From contig RSEH01000003.1 of NCBI GenBank assembly GCA_006503475.1, forward strand, positions 1 through 64,000: a stretch of 64,000 bases of DNA, read 5' to 3'. Below, one piece after another: positions 12,516 through 24,063 of the stretch. Position 1 is the stretch's first letter. Each line of letters starts with the position of its first letter. Both the position numbers and the translations under genes were made by a program. The notes below the pieces were generated by a model, which did no database searches, had not been told where the DNA came from, and was given only the letters and a program-made list of their open reading frames with translations. Source of the stretch: Stentor roeselii. Its lineage: Eukaryota > Ciliophora > Heterotrichea > Heterotrichida > Stentoridae.

Positions 12516-13059
12516 TTAAGCACTTATAAAGTATATATTAATATCTAATTTTTTTTTGGTTAAGTAAAGTATTGATCCATCAAGAATATGGAAAGATCGC
12601 TATCCTGAATGGAGCAACTAAAGATTAGTTAGATAATTTAGATTTAGTTATATCTTTCTCAGTTACCATACTATCAAACTATTGTGGATGAAGTTTAATT
12701 TTGATGATTTGATTCAATTTTAAGTTAAGTAACTATAAGAAAAAGAAATTATGCATTCTATGAAAGCTTAAATTTAATGCAAAGAAAAGCGGAAACTTAA
12801 TCATAAACAGATCAGAATTCTTTGAAACTATCTATAATAGTTTAATTGAAAGATTAGAGTATTTATAAGTTACTCCATGAATAAATTTACTTCTAATAAT
12901 TATTGTTTAAATTTTCTGAAAAATTGTCTCAGTCCAAACCACTCTTATTATCTTTTCACAGAGTGCATCAATATTTCAAAGAAATAATGCATAGTACCGT
13001 GAATTCTATGAAAAATTTCGAACCGAAAAAACACAAATAATTAATAAAATATTATAAGC
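12516..13059. other. AT-rich intergenic stretch
   Basis: About 540 nt of AT-rich sequence between the decayed gene and the convergent HExxH gene. No gene, RNA or repeat recognised. Confidence 0.55.
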
Positions 13060-14835
13060 CTATTTATGCTCCTTATACTTTAATTGGCATGGTAACCAAT
13101 AAGTAAACTCTAAACCGTACAAGCTTCCACAATTACCAAAAGTGATTATATCTTGTGATTTGGTGAGGGCTAATGGTGGCTTAGGATCATTTTTTTTGGC
13201 ATAAAGAAATTCCTCCCTAAACTTTTCGATGCTATCCGGATAAACTCCTTTAAGTAAAAAAATTGCTTGACTGTAGAAAATAAGTAGCAATTCCTCTCCA
13301 AAAACAAGATTTTCAAAGATGCTGCCATCTTCTTTAGTCTCACTGATATCTAGATCAAAATTTGTTTGTTCTACAAAATTAAAACAAGTCCGTTGTAAGT
13401 AATGAGCAAGCTCATGTAAATATAGACAAAAGTTTCCCCCAAGTTTATGATCATCATCAAAGTTTCCTTCTTCAAATAGTTTCAGAGTAATCTGGTGAGT
13501 TTTCAGTGTGATCCCTGTTAGTTTTTCTGGAAAACTCATAAAATAAATGTTCGGAGTGACTCTTTCAAGCAGTTTATCTAAAGAAAATTCAGACTTATTG
13601 AATCTCTGCAAAATTTCTCTGATAGGGGTCTTCAGTGCAAGTGAAATAAAAGTATTAGAAACCTCGGGTTTTATTTTTTCATAGTTCATTTTTTTATACA
13701 TATCTTTAAAGAAAAACTTGTAGTAAGATGATCGATATCGAGGATCACTTGCTCTTAACATGATTTCACAAATAGTTTGGCTAATGTTTGAAGGCAAGTC
13801 TTTTAAAAACCTAAAAGCTTTGAGCAGATTCAAGCCTTTCATTCGAAACTCTGGAAACATGAATAATTCATTCAAGTATATTGGTAAGGAAATTATCATG
13901 AAATTTATAGTATAAAGGAATACTATTTCAAACTCAATAGAAATTGGTTCACAAGAGTTTCTATTGAAATTAAAATTGAGGAAACTTTGTTCAATTAATG
14001 CGAAATTGATATTTGAATTTTCTATAACTTGATTGATTTCTAACATTTCAATATTTCTTAGACCATTTGAATTTCCAGGTAAACTTTCAAAATTATCAGG
14101 ATTCTTAATGAGTTTTTTTATTTTTATGTCGAGATTTTCACAAAGATTATCAATTCTTGAGGGATTAATTCGTTGCTCATAAAGTTGGTTGTTTAGGATA
14201 ATCAAATCATTTTTTTCTGGAGGGTCAAGATTTGAGTCATTAATAAGGTCTGCCAGTGTTTTTTTAAATCTATTTGAATATGATTTCTTTAAATTATCAC
14301 ATTCATCATAAGCATTATTTATAAAAATTTTTACATCTGCAGAAACATTATAATTAAGTAATGCACTCTTGATACAACTTAAATTTCCTAATAAATGTGA
14401 AGATTCTTGAAAAAATCCAGAGTCAAAAACAAGTTCAAATGTCTCTGAAAGACATGCTCCTCCTCTTAATATGTTTAAATAATCATTAAATTCTCTTGAA
14501 TCAAGGTCAAACTGAAAAAGTTTCTTTTTTAGGTTTTTTTTTATTTCCTTAAGTTCTTTAATAATGAAATTTTGTTTGATATATTTTTTCAAGTGATTCA
14601 AGCATTCAAGTTTGATTTGAATAGTTAAAGGTTTGAATTCTGATGATAAATTTTTCAAAATCAATTCTGCTGCAAGGTAAGATTTTAAAGGATTATTTAA
14701 AATTTCTATCGATCTCAGAGCAATATAATCATCTCTGGATAATATAATTTTAGCTTTGGAATATTCAGAAACTTTGAGTTCTTTGTAAAAATCGCTTTTG
14801 AGAGCTTCAAGATGAGAATAGAGACCAGATTCCAT
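13060..14835 (-). CDS. uncharacterised protein with an HExxH metallopeptidase-like motif
   Basis: A single 591-residue frame. The ATG at 14833-14835 (MESGLYSHLEALKSD) is preferred; an upstream in-frame extension has only a TTG. The first two thirds are helical and charged with no family I recognise. Near the C-terminus comes LYLHELAHYLQR (HELAH at about residues 474-478) followed about 25 residues later by KEDGSIFENLVFGEELLLI. HExxH with a downstream Glu is the layout of zinc-dependent gluzincin peptidases, so this may be a cytosolic zinc hydrolase; catalysis is inference. No signal peptide or TM segment is evident. It lies alone between a 5-kb pseudogene and a 3.3-kb desert, yet has no break. 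Confidence 0.7.
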   Translation of the reverse strand: MESGLYSHLEALKSDFYKELKVSEYSKAKIILSRDDYIALRSIEILNNPLKSYLAAELILKNLSSEFKPLTIQIKLECLNHLKKYIKQNFIIKELKEIKKNLKKKLFQFDLDSREFNDYLNILRGGACLSETFELVFDSGFFQESSHLLGNLSCIKSALLNYNVSADVKIFINNAYDECDNLKKSYSNRFKKTLADLINDSNLDPPEKNDLIILNNQLYEQRINPSRIDNLCENLDIKIKKLIKNPDNFESLPGNSNGLRNIEMLEINQVIENSNINFALIEQSFLNFNFNRNSCEPISIEFEIVFLYTINFMIISLPIYLNELFMFPEFRMKGLNLLKAFRFLKDLPSNISQTICEIMLRASDPRYRSSYYKFFFKDMYKKMNYEKIKPEVSNTFISLALKTPIREILQRFNKSEFSLDKLLERVTPNIYFMSFPEKLTGITLKTHQITLKLFEEGNFDDDHKLGGNFCLYLHELAHYLQRTCFNFVEQTNFDLDISETKEDGSIFENLVFGEELLLIFYSQAIFLLKGVYPDSIEKFREEFLYAKKNDPKPPLALTKSQDIITFGNCGSLYGLEFTYWLPCQLKYKEHK

Positions 14836-17800
14836 ATTTATAAGTACCAAATCTATATGTATTCAAGAAAATTTTGGAAATGTTTAATTTTATCATGAGA
14901 TATTGCCTTTTAAAAATTTATTATTTGCAGTAATATTATATCGGGCTCGAAATCTAATTTTTTCGGGCAAGTAAAAATTTGTTCAATTTTTAGCTTCATC
15001 AACTTATTTTTGATTTTTAAGTAGAATAATATGTATAACCTTGATATATTTCATCATAAAATCAAATTAAACTCATAAAGAATTCTTATAAGGAGCTTTA
15101 AACAAAGTTTTGTATATTTTGGTTTATATTATTATGAAACGACTCGCAAATTCAATTATTTCACTGAGAGAGTCCTAAACAAGGAACAACTCCGAGTATC
15201 AAGTTTGCAGTATAAAGGAGACATAAAGAAACTAAGAATCCACTAGAATTAAATGAAAAGGCCCTGGATGGTGTTTATTATATAAATAAATTAGCAAGAA
15301 GTTAATTATTTTTCTATTTAAGAATATGATAATCACAATTATACTGAGTATTCTTTAAGCCCTTGACTAAATTATGAACTAAAGCTTGATATTGAACTCG
15401 TAGTTTGTATTGAACTAAACAAAGATTTTTTGAGTACTCATTAAAGGTTTTCATATGTTTATTTCAAACACATCACTTATTTAATAAATATCATCATAAT
15501 CCCCACTAAAAAAATCACTCTATCATTACTAGAGGAAACATTAATACCAAATCTGAAGTATTTCAAGTGATTTAAGAACTCCTATTAATTTTCGAACAAA
15601 TAGAACTTTTTGAATATTAACGGCCTTCTAAGATAGTTTCTTCTGTTATGAATTCAATTTTCCAAATAATAATTTCTTCATAATTACTTCTGAAATTTTT
15701 TGAGAGTTGCTGAACTTTTATTATAAGTTTCACAACTTGATTGTAATAAGCTATATTTATATTCTACCATTATAAGTGATCAAATCACTTAAAATTAATA
15801 TGATTTATCTTACTCAAGTGCAATTCTAACTTAAATAAAAATCTCTAATTGGAGAACGTTTTTTCAATTACTTTTGATTTATTTAAGTAACAACTTATTG
15901 GGTTTTTTAGTTTTAAGAGTTATAATCAAATTACTAACAAAATAGGATTTAGTTAAAGCCTTTTAGAAATTTAATTACCAAGCTAATTTATACTTTATTA
16001 TGCGTTAAAATGTTCAAGCAATTAATAATTAGATGTAATGAAACATATTTTCTTCTATAATTATATTTAAATATGGAATCCGTTAGATATAAAATTGAGT
16101 CTAATTGGAAAAACCTCAAAAAATTTGAGTAGAGGATAGGAAATTGATAAGATTTGAAATGATTCATATAAATGACACAAAAATAAATATCTCTCTTATC
16201 TCAAGATTTCTAAATTCGATTAAGTATCAGTTCGAGTTTGACTAGAATACAAACGATACATTCTGAGCAAATAAATTTATTTTCATGATTTTGCTTTACA
16301 CTAATTATATTTATTTTCATGATTTTGTTCTAAACATATTATCAAGTACTCAAATAATTACTGAAGGTATTTCAATAGAATCTACTATTTATATTTCTAA
16401 TCTAATATCCATTTGACATTACATATTTATTAATGAATATGCACTTAATCTCTATAAAAGTATAATTTGGCAAAATCATATTTATTTGTGAGAATATATT
16501 ATTTTAAAGAAAAAAATAAGGAATCTTAAATTTACTTATTAATTTCCTTTTGCATGAAAAGCATTCAAGCAATTCAGTTAATTGTTTTGATGAGTTTATC
16601 GACTTTTAAGTAAGTTCAAAAACTATGAGCAATACAAAAAATTTCAAAATAAATTTCAAAAATAATTTTACAAATCCATAAGACCAATATTAATAACCTT
16701 AACATTCAGTAAACAAAATCGCAAAGATTTTATATTTAATTAACATTTCATTAAATTTTCTTGGTTTTAAATACTCAATAGATAATCTTTTTAATGAACT
16801 GATAAGTGTCAATGCTTCAATACAAAACATAAATTATTGTGTAATCAAGCCTATTGTAACAACAGAAATAAAATGAGAAACAGTTTAATGTCCCAGCATA
16901 TTTTCAGAATAAAATCTTCGCCAAGGTTAAAGAGGAATTAATCTTTAAAGGATTTTATAGCTGCACAAAAAGTATTTTACTTTAGATTACAGTATCAATT
17001 TTTTTAGACAATATAAAATCGGTGTAAATTTTAAGTTTGAAAATAAATCATACTAATTTATATCTCTACTGATAGTTAGGTTTCACTCAGCAAAATAATA
17101 TTGAATTAGAAATTCTGCCAAATAAAAACTTCTATTCAGTGATATAAGTATTATTTATACAAATATCCTAATAAATTGTTTGAAGAGTAAAATTTAAACT
17201 TTATAAATTTTTGGTTCCATTACTAATTTATGATGATCCTGCACTAAAGAAATATGCACAGAGAGAGCATCTGATTATTTTTTTACAATTATGAAAATTC
17301 CAGTAAAATCTATTTCATAGCACATCGAAAGTTGGCTATTTTAATTATTTTAGGAAATCTATTTTCTTTATTACTTTTGTTTATCTCGTTATGTAGGATT
17401 CTATTTTCAAAATTTTATGATATACAATTGAAAGAATTATATCTTCTTTTTAATAGAACTGAAATTATTAAATTTTTAGAATTAATTAATTTCACAAAGA
17501 TAATTACACAGTTAGAGGAACTTAAATCAATAATCTGTGAGGTTTTCCATCAATTATATAAGTCAATACTGATATTAAAGTACCTTAAATTCTGTGATAT
17601 TTTTGTTTTGAATGAATCTGGTACCTAATTGTAAATAATATGAATAGAAGTGCTTTTAAGCATAAAATTGAGATTTCTTTGTATTTATGGAATGAAAATT
17701 CAAATTAATCAACTCCAAAATTGACTTAAGCAGGCTAATTGAATAGAATATGTAAAAATTTATAAGCTAGCTAATCTATAATAAAATTTTCAAAGGAAGT

Positions 17801-18180
17801 ACAATTAAATCATTATTAAGGATAATAAAATGCTAATCGTCATGAGCTAAACAAAATTTTTCATCATACGATATATTTCCTTTTATAAAGAAAAAATACC
17901 TAAGATAATTAAATTATTCTAAAAATCTGAAAGGCTTAAAACTTGATAAAATCAATGCAGCAAGAAAAAATAATTATAAGGTCTATATTTGATGAAGTTT
18001 ATTAAAAAATAAGCATCTAGTTTTGAAGGATAAGAATTTATTAAGTAATCTCTTTATTTTAAACATAAAATTTGACTTCTTATCTAAAAAATAAATCAGA
18101 AAATTTTATTTCACTACTTGATTATTCTATTGTGTATTTTTGAAGATTAACTCTGCATTACAAGGACTTTATTAAATATA
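14836..18180. other. AT-rich desert
   Basis: About 3.3 kb of very AT-rich DNA. The only sizeable open frame (17332-17628) starts with TTG, has no ATG and looks like AT-driven hydrophobic noise. A short direct repeat (ATTTATTTTCATGATTTTG) occurs near 16275 and 16310. No tRNA, transposon end or conserved protein piece was found. Confidence 0.55.
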
Positions 18181-21100
18181 ATGGAAATTCCTCGTGCAAG
18201 TAATCTCAGTAAGATTTTTGCTTTTTGGATATACAAGCCAATTCGTTATTACGTGAAATCCTTTCCATCACTCGAAAACATGCTAAAAGCGCCAAATCAA
18301 GATCAAATAACGAGCCAACTTAAAAAAATAACCCAATCCTGGGCAGATCAATGTAAAACCGCAACTCCAAGCTTCCTTAAAGTGATGCTTAAAGTATTTT
18401 TCAAGCCCTATCTGAAATCAGTTTCATTAATCTGCACCAGCCAGACCTTAACCATTCTTCAGTCATTATTAATTGATTCCATGGTTCAGTACTTACACGA
18501 AAAAGACTCATCCATATTCAAAGCCTCATTTTTAGTGATCTCGTTTTTAATTTCTAGCTTTTTAATCATATCTCTAAGAGGATACTCTTCTTACTCCTCC
18601 CTTTTACTTGCAGGGCAGATAAAAGCAGCATTGAGTTTAAAACTTTCAGAAAAAGTGTTGAAGCTGAAGAACTCGACTCTTTCGCAACAAGACTTCACAG
18701 CAAAGATTTTCAATACTTTAAGCACTGATTTCGAGAGTTTCGAACTGATTCACTTTACTTTGTATGTCTGGAGCGTTCCTTTTGTGGTACCAGTTGCTGT
18801 TGGAATCATTTATCTTTATTTTGATGTTGTTGGAATCGTCGGAATTGGAGTCATCGTCTTGCATCTTCCATTAATCGCTCTTATTTCCAAGTTTTATGAG
18901 AAGTTCAAGGCAAAAGCTGAAGAGTTTAGTGATAAAAGAGTGAAAATGATTGAAAAACTCATAAATGGAATCAAGTTCATGAAGTTTTATGTCTGGGAAA
19001 AAAAGTTTTATGAGAAAATTTGTGAGGAACGGGAAAATGAGGTGAAAAACAGGAGAAAAGCTGCGAATTTAACTGCGATTATTTTAGTTTTATCTGATTC
19101 CGGGATTATTTTGACGCTATTTGTGACTTTACTTGTTTATGTAAAAACAGGAGGGTCTTTTTCACCGAACCAATACACTTTTCTCACAGTGATCCTTTTT
19201 AACACCCACTCAAACCTAGTGGTTCTATGCAACTACGGGATTTCTACTCTTCTCTCAATTTTTCGACTTTTCAGTAGAGTAGGAGAAATTCTTTCAACAG
19301 AAGAATTCCTCGAAAGCCAGGCTCTGACAAACAATCTTCTTTCAAAGTTTTATTCACTAAAAGTGAAAAATCTCCAAGTTCCAAGACCATCTTCAAAGAA
19401 ACCTGAAGAACTTAATTCAAACCAACCTAAAGTGATTCCTCTAGAAACATCACCTTCAATATTTGAAGAAACTCAAAAGCTAATCTCAGATGTTTCATTC
19501 AAATTACTTAAAAACGAGCTGATTCTCTTAACTGGAAGAGTCGGTTCAGGAAAATCAGTTTTGCTTCAAAGTATTCTTCAGGAGTTCGAATCATTTTCTT
19601 CAAAACTAAACATTCAAGGTAAGATTTCGTATTTGCCTTCTAATCCTTGGATTATTGCAGGAACCATCAAAGATAATATCTTGATGGGAAGGGACTTTGA
19701 TGCAGGTCTTTATGAAAAAGTTGTTGAATCTTGTGGATTGGAAGCAGATCTCAAGGGCTTTGAACTGAATGATCTTCATAAAGTCGGTGATCAAGGATGC
19801 AACTTGAGTGGAGGTCAAAAGGCGAGGATTTGTCTTGCTAGAGTAGTTTATTCCCAGGCTGATATATACTTGTTAGATGACCCTTTAAGCGCTGTTGATA
19901 ATTCAGTTGCAAGACACATTTTTCGTACTTGTTTCAGAGGCTTACTCAAGCGAAAAAGCATCATCATCGCAACTCATCAGACACAGTTCATCAAGTATTC
20001 AGATAAAGTTATGCAGTTAAATCAAGGCAGACTTGAGTATTTCGGGACTGTTCAGAACTTTCTACCTGAAAACTTTGAAACAGCAGAAAAAAGTAAAGAT
20101 TTTCATTATTTTACAGCAAAAACTGAAGTTTTTACCAAACAGAGTGAAGAACAACTGAAAATGTCTCTATTTAAAATCACCTGGAAGTTTCTTCTTCTTT
20201 CTTTTAAACGTCTCTGGAAGTTTCTGATATTTTTGTTGATCTTTATCATCGCCCAAGGGGTGTACCAAGCTTGTTACTATTACCAAACATTATGGTCTTC
20301 ATCAAATTCTCAAGATTCTGACTATTTTTTTGAAATATGCGGAATTTTGACACTTTTTTGCTTTATAACCTTTTCTATAAGGATCTACCAACTGATCAAC
20401 TCTCTGCTGACTTCATCGTTACGCCTTCACAACAAAGCTTTGAAAGGTTTAACAAATACCTCGATTTCTCTTTTTAATGACCACCCGGCAGGGGTGATTT
20501 TAAATCGGTTCACGAAAGATGTCGGAGTTATTGACGGGCCACTTCAGGTCAACTTTTACGAGATGGTGTCTTACGGGATGTTCATGATCGAAATAATAAT
20601 CATTTCCGCCATCACTCTTTATTTTTCAGTCCTTATCATTCCGCTTTGGGTTTTCGGGATTCTCATCATTTTAAAAAAAATTCTGCCAGTTGTGGTTGGG
20701 GTTAAAAATGTTGAAATCTCTGCAAAAGGACTGGTTTTGTCGAGTTTTTCGTCTGTGCTGAACGGAATCACGACAATTCGAAACTTGAAATTAGAAGAAA
20801 AGTTTACCTCTGACCTAAGAAAACTAGTTTTTCAGCATCACAACGCTTATTTCACCCTGCAGTCAATACAGAGATTCTCACAATTCTACATAGACATCAT
20901 TTCTTTCATCGTCGCAAGTTTTACTGTGATTTTGATTCTTTCTTTAAAATCGACAATCCCTGAATCACTTAGTTCTTATTGTTTGATTTCTTGTTTTTCT
21001 TCTTTAGGAATGTCTTTTTACTTCACGAAATCAGCCTTAGAGCTCAGTTCTTGTCTACCTTCTGTGGAGCGTCTTTTGCAATATGCGAACCTGCCGAAAG

Positions 21101-21867
21101 AGTCAAACTATTCAGCGAAAAATCAAAGATTTTCATCAGGATCCATATCTTTCGTTAATGTCTACATGAAGTACCATCCAGGCCTTCCTTTTTCCCTCAA
21201 AGGGTTCAACCTTTCTATTATCTCAGGTCAAAAAGTAGGGATTGTTGGTAGAACTGGTGCAGGAAAGTCTTCAATCCTTCAAATTCTGTTCCGACTTGTA
21301 AACCCTGATTCAGGAACTGTTTACATTGATGGAGTCGACTACAAATCGATTGACTTAAACTGCCTCAGAAGTCAAATTTCAATAATTCCTCAGACTTCGA
21401 CTCTTTTCGCAGTATCTTTGAGAGAAAACATCGACCCTTTCAATCTTTATTCAGATGAACAGATTTGGAAGGTTTTAAAACAAGTTGGCTTGAACGATGT
21501 GGTTTCTGCAAGTCGAATGAAACTTGAAGCTGTTGTTGGAACTGATGACTTCGGACTGTCTGATGGCCAGGCTCAACTTTTGTGCATCGCTCGAATTTTG
21601 TTGAAAGAAAATTTTATTGTTGTCATGGATGAAGCAACTGCTAATCTTGATCATCAGACAGATCAGTTTATACAAAAAATTATTAAGGAAAGGTTTAAAT
21701 TTAGGACTTTTCTTGTTATTGCTCATCGAATTCGCACTATTGTTGATAGTGATTTGATTTGTGTTATGAGTGATGGGAAATGTGTTGAGTATGGCACTCA
21801 TTGTGAACTTTTGGGAAAGAGTGAATCGGCATATAGACAGTTTTTAGAGGATTCTCATTATGAGTAG
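18181..21867 (+). CDS. ABC transporter, ABCC/MRP type full transporter
   Basis: A 1228-residue intact frame with TMD1-NBD1-TMD2-NBD2 order. NBD1: Walker A GRVGSGKS at about 451, signature LSGGQKARICLAR at about 541, Walker B IYLLDDPLSAVD at about 565, with Asp in place of the catalytic Glu. NBD2: GRTGAGKS at about 1023, signature LSDGQ at about 1126, VVMDEATANLD at about 1147 with the Glu present. One degenerate and one competent ATPase site is normal for subfamily C. There is no N-terminal TMD0. A membrane exporter of organic anions or conjugates is the usual role; substrate is unknown. Phytochelatin synthase is encoded at 47139, and some ABCC proteins carry phytochelatins, but linkage over 25 kb is not evidence. 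A 16-nt GTAG...AAG segment overlaps the stop and probably is not an intron. Confidence 0.93.
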   Translation: MEIPRASNLSKIFAFWIYKPIRYYVKSFPSLENMLKAPNQDQITSQLKKITQSWADQCKTATPSFLKVMLKVFFKPYLKSVSLICTSQTLTILQSLLIDSMVQYLHEKDSSIFKASFLVISFLISSFLIISLRGYSSYSSLLLAGQIKAALSLKLSEKVLKLKNSTLSQQDFTAKIFNTLSTDFESFELIHFTLYVWSVPFVVPVAVGIIYLYFDVVGIVGIGVIVLHLPLIALISKFYEKFKAKAEEFSDKRVKMIEKLINGIKFMKFYVWEKKFYEKICEERENEVKNRRKAANLTAIILVLSDSGIILTLFVTLLVYVKTGGSFSPNQYTFLTVILFNTHSNLVVLCNYGISTLLSIFRLFSRVGEILSTEEFLESQALTNNLLSKFYSLKVKNLQVPRPSSKKPEELNSNQPKVIPLETSPSIFEETQKLISDVSFKLLKNELILLTGRVGSGKSVLLQSILQEFESFSSKLNIQGKISYLPSNPWIIAGTIKDNILMGRDFDAGLYEKVVESCGLEADLKGFELNDLHKVGDQGCNLSGGQKARICLARVVYSQADIYLLDDPLSAVDNSVARHIFRTCFRGLLKRKSIIIATHQTQFIKYSDKVMQLNQGRLEYFGTVQNFLPENFETAEKSKDFHYFTAKTEVFTKQSEEQLKMSLFKITWKFLLLSFKRLWKFLIFLLIFIIAQGVYQACYYYQTLWSSSNSQDSDYFFEICGILTLFCFITFSIRIYQLINSLLTSSLRLHNKALKGLTNTSISLFNDHPAGVILNRFTKDVGVIDGPLQVNFYEMVSYGMFMIEIIIISAITLYFSVLIIPLWVFGILIILKKILPVVVGVKNVEISAKGLVLSSFSSVLNGITTIRNLKLEEKFTSDLRKLVFQHHNAYFTLQSIQRFSQFYIDIISFIVASFTVILILSLKSTIPESLSSYCLISCFSSLGMSFYFTKSALELSSCLPSVERLLQYANLPKESNYSAKNQRFSSGSISFVNVYMKYHPGLPFSLKGFNLSIISGQKVGIVGRTGAGKSSILQILFRLVNPDSGTVYIDGVDYKSIDLNCLRSQISIIPQTSTLFAVSLRENIDPFNLYSDEQIWKVLKQVGLNDVVSASRMKLEAVVGTDDFGLSDGQAQLLCIARILLKENFIVVMDEATANLDHQTDQFIQKIIKERFKFRTFLVIAHRIRTIVDSDLICVMSDGKCVEYGTHCELLGKSESAYRQFLEDSHYE

Positions 21868-22031
21868 ATAAGTTTTAAGAAGCAGGATTATAGATCAATC
21901 AATTATAATTCTATATATTATTCTTTAAAGGATGCAAAACAGCTTAAATCGATTCAGAGTAGATTTATAACAATCAATTAAAAGATAACTTAAACATATT
22001 AAAATACTATATTCTTCCTATCCTTAAGTGA

Positions 22032-23984
22032 CTAACATTTTTCTCTAATGCAATATTGAGGATTGATTCCTTTTATCCTTGCAAGTACCTGACACCACCC
22101 ATGATACCTATCAACTCGATGTATATCAATAACCTGTCTTTACCTTACATTTCCTTTGTACTCGCTTCCAAAAAGGTCAAGATCAAACCTGATAAGCGTT
22201 TTTAAACCATTCCTTTTAATGATTTGTTTAGAAATTATCACAGTGACTTGAAACCCAACCTTCAGATTTTTTGAACTTCTAAGTTCAAATAAAAAGCTTT
22301 CCGCTCCATCCTCATAAATTTTAAAAGCTTTTCCAAACAAGTCCAAAACAACCTTCTCACAATATTTGTCCTTATTATGCGACTCTTTATTTAAAAAGTC
22401 TTCAGTAACCTTCGCAACTTTTTTCATAATTTTCGAAATGGTCAAGTTTGCAGTGTCAGTTTGAATCAACTGAGAACAAGGGCAATGAAGAGTACTAAGA
22501 CTGACTTCAGAGCAATCTCTTGAATTACTTGAAACTTGATGAAAAAAATCAACCTGGTCTGAACTTTCTTCATGAGCCCCGATGAAAGAAAGAATAGTTT
22601 TCCTGAGATCTAGTTTTGAGACCAGTTTATTTGAATTTTCAGTTAAATGTTTTACAGAATTTACTTCTCGGTCTAGTAATTTTTTTCCAGTCACCAAAAA
22701 CAAGGCTGGAAGTTTAAACTCTTGAAATTCTTCTAAAGTTTTAGGAAATTCTTCAAATTTTATCCCAATGTCGCCTTGAATAATAATGAGTACCTGTTCA
22801 GAAGCTCTTTCAATTAAAATTTCTCTAATAAAATCCATCAACTCTTTGTCATATTTCCTTAAAAACCTTGCGGTTTGGTCTTCAGGTCCTCCTAAGTTTA
22901 AATTGATGAAAATATTGTTTTGACTGTAAAACCTGAGAAGTGTTTTTGAGTATTTTAGCAGATATTCAAAAGTCTTCTCCTCACCAATGCACTCCTTCTG
23001 AAAAAATCTCTGGTTTTCAAGAAGGCAGTAAAACTCTTGAACTGAATAATCAATGAAAGACTCATCCTCAGCTGCTGGCATCAAGTTTCTATCACAATGG
23101 TCAAATCCTATAAAGTTTATAAACTTTTTCTCTTTCATCATTTTCCAGATGCTTTTCACATCATTTAACTTACTTTTTGATCTTTTATCATCATTTTCAC
23201 TGAAATTCTTCAGTCCTTCCAATAATGCAAGTTTATTTCCCATAGATGTCGAATCATATATCGAAAAAAGCTTGAAGTCAAATACAGAGTAGTTGAAAAG
23301 TCCTTGAGTTTCATTCAAAAACTTTACAGTTTCAGGAAATTCTCTGAAAAAATGAGACCTGGATAGAAAATCAAAGCTAATCAAGACAACGATTTTTTGA
23401 TTCTGACTCAATTTCGTCTCTTCGAATAAATCCTGATTAAAAATCGGAAGCATGTCAGCTTTCAGATCTTTTTCATCGATTTCCTCAAAAGAACTGACAT
23501 CAGATGGATCATCTGTGCAGAATCCCAGAAGATATTCAAACTTCTCTGAATTTTCATTTAAAAGTTGTGCTTTAAAGTCTTGCCCAGCGAATTTCCCAGA
23601 GAAAGGCCCTGCAAAAACTACTGGTTTCAGAGAACCTGGGCAAGAAACAATTACTTTTCTAGAAGTTTCATTAATGGCGAGGTGGAAATTCGGATCGCCA
23701 CCTTGTCTTGACTTGCATTCAGGAAGGGCTTCAATGTGAGTTTGACTGTCCTGAAATTCTATTCCAAATGACTTCGGCTTGCATTTGTTATTCGGGTTTA
23801 AAGTAGCGAAAGGGTCAGGGTTCAAGAAAGAGTTGTGAGGTTGGTCGAAGTGAAGTAGTTTTTTTGCACGAAACTTTGAATGCGCTGCAGGAATACTGGT
23901 CTGGGAAATGAGACCTTCGTGATTTACAGATGAAGATGAAAGAATGATTGAAGAAGCTGATAGAGCTGATAAGATGAATAACAT
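22032..23984 (-). CDS. DUF229-family secreted protein, probably inactive copy (two exons)
   Basis: Exons 23984-22149 and 22133-22032 joined across a 15-nt intron give 645 residues. The first frame ends inside the intron; splicing continues it as VIDIHRVDRYHGWC...INPQYC, matching the tails of the two sister genes (24064, 59826). The N-terminus is hydrophobic (MLFILSALSASSIILSSSS), a likely signal peptide. DUF229 proteins belong to the alkaline-phosphatase/sulfatase superfamily. The sisters have TLDSxSRRHF, HLNAxHExTGQHA and HADHGMRYG. Here these read SFDFLSRSHF, NLNLGGPEDQTAR and IQGDIGIKFE, so the Ser after the first Asp and three His positions are lost. Overall fold and Cys pattern remain. 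Likely a secreted or lumenal pseudoenzyme; 79 nt downstream of its intact neighbour. Confidence 0.85.
22134..22148 (-). other. 15-nt intron
   Basis: GTAAGGTAAAGACAG on the minus strand, phase 0. Its removal reads through the in-frame TAA and adds a 33-codon tail homologous to those of the sister genes. Confidence 0.88.
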
Positions 23985-24063
23985 TTATTACTAAGTAGTT
24001 TATTTGAAAAGTTGATTAATAGTAAAATTTTCTTTTGTTACTTAAGTCAAATAATTCAACTAT

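Noticed and set aside
17332-17628. 98-codon hydrophobic open frame in the desert
   Set aside because: Starts with TTG, contains no ATG, and its Ile/Leu/Phe/Lys composition is what AT-rich DNA gives by chance.
21861-21880. 16-nt GTAG...AAG segment at the stop of the ABC transporter
   Set aside because: The protein already ends where ABCC proteins normally end, and the added residues would be Ile/Leu noise.
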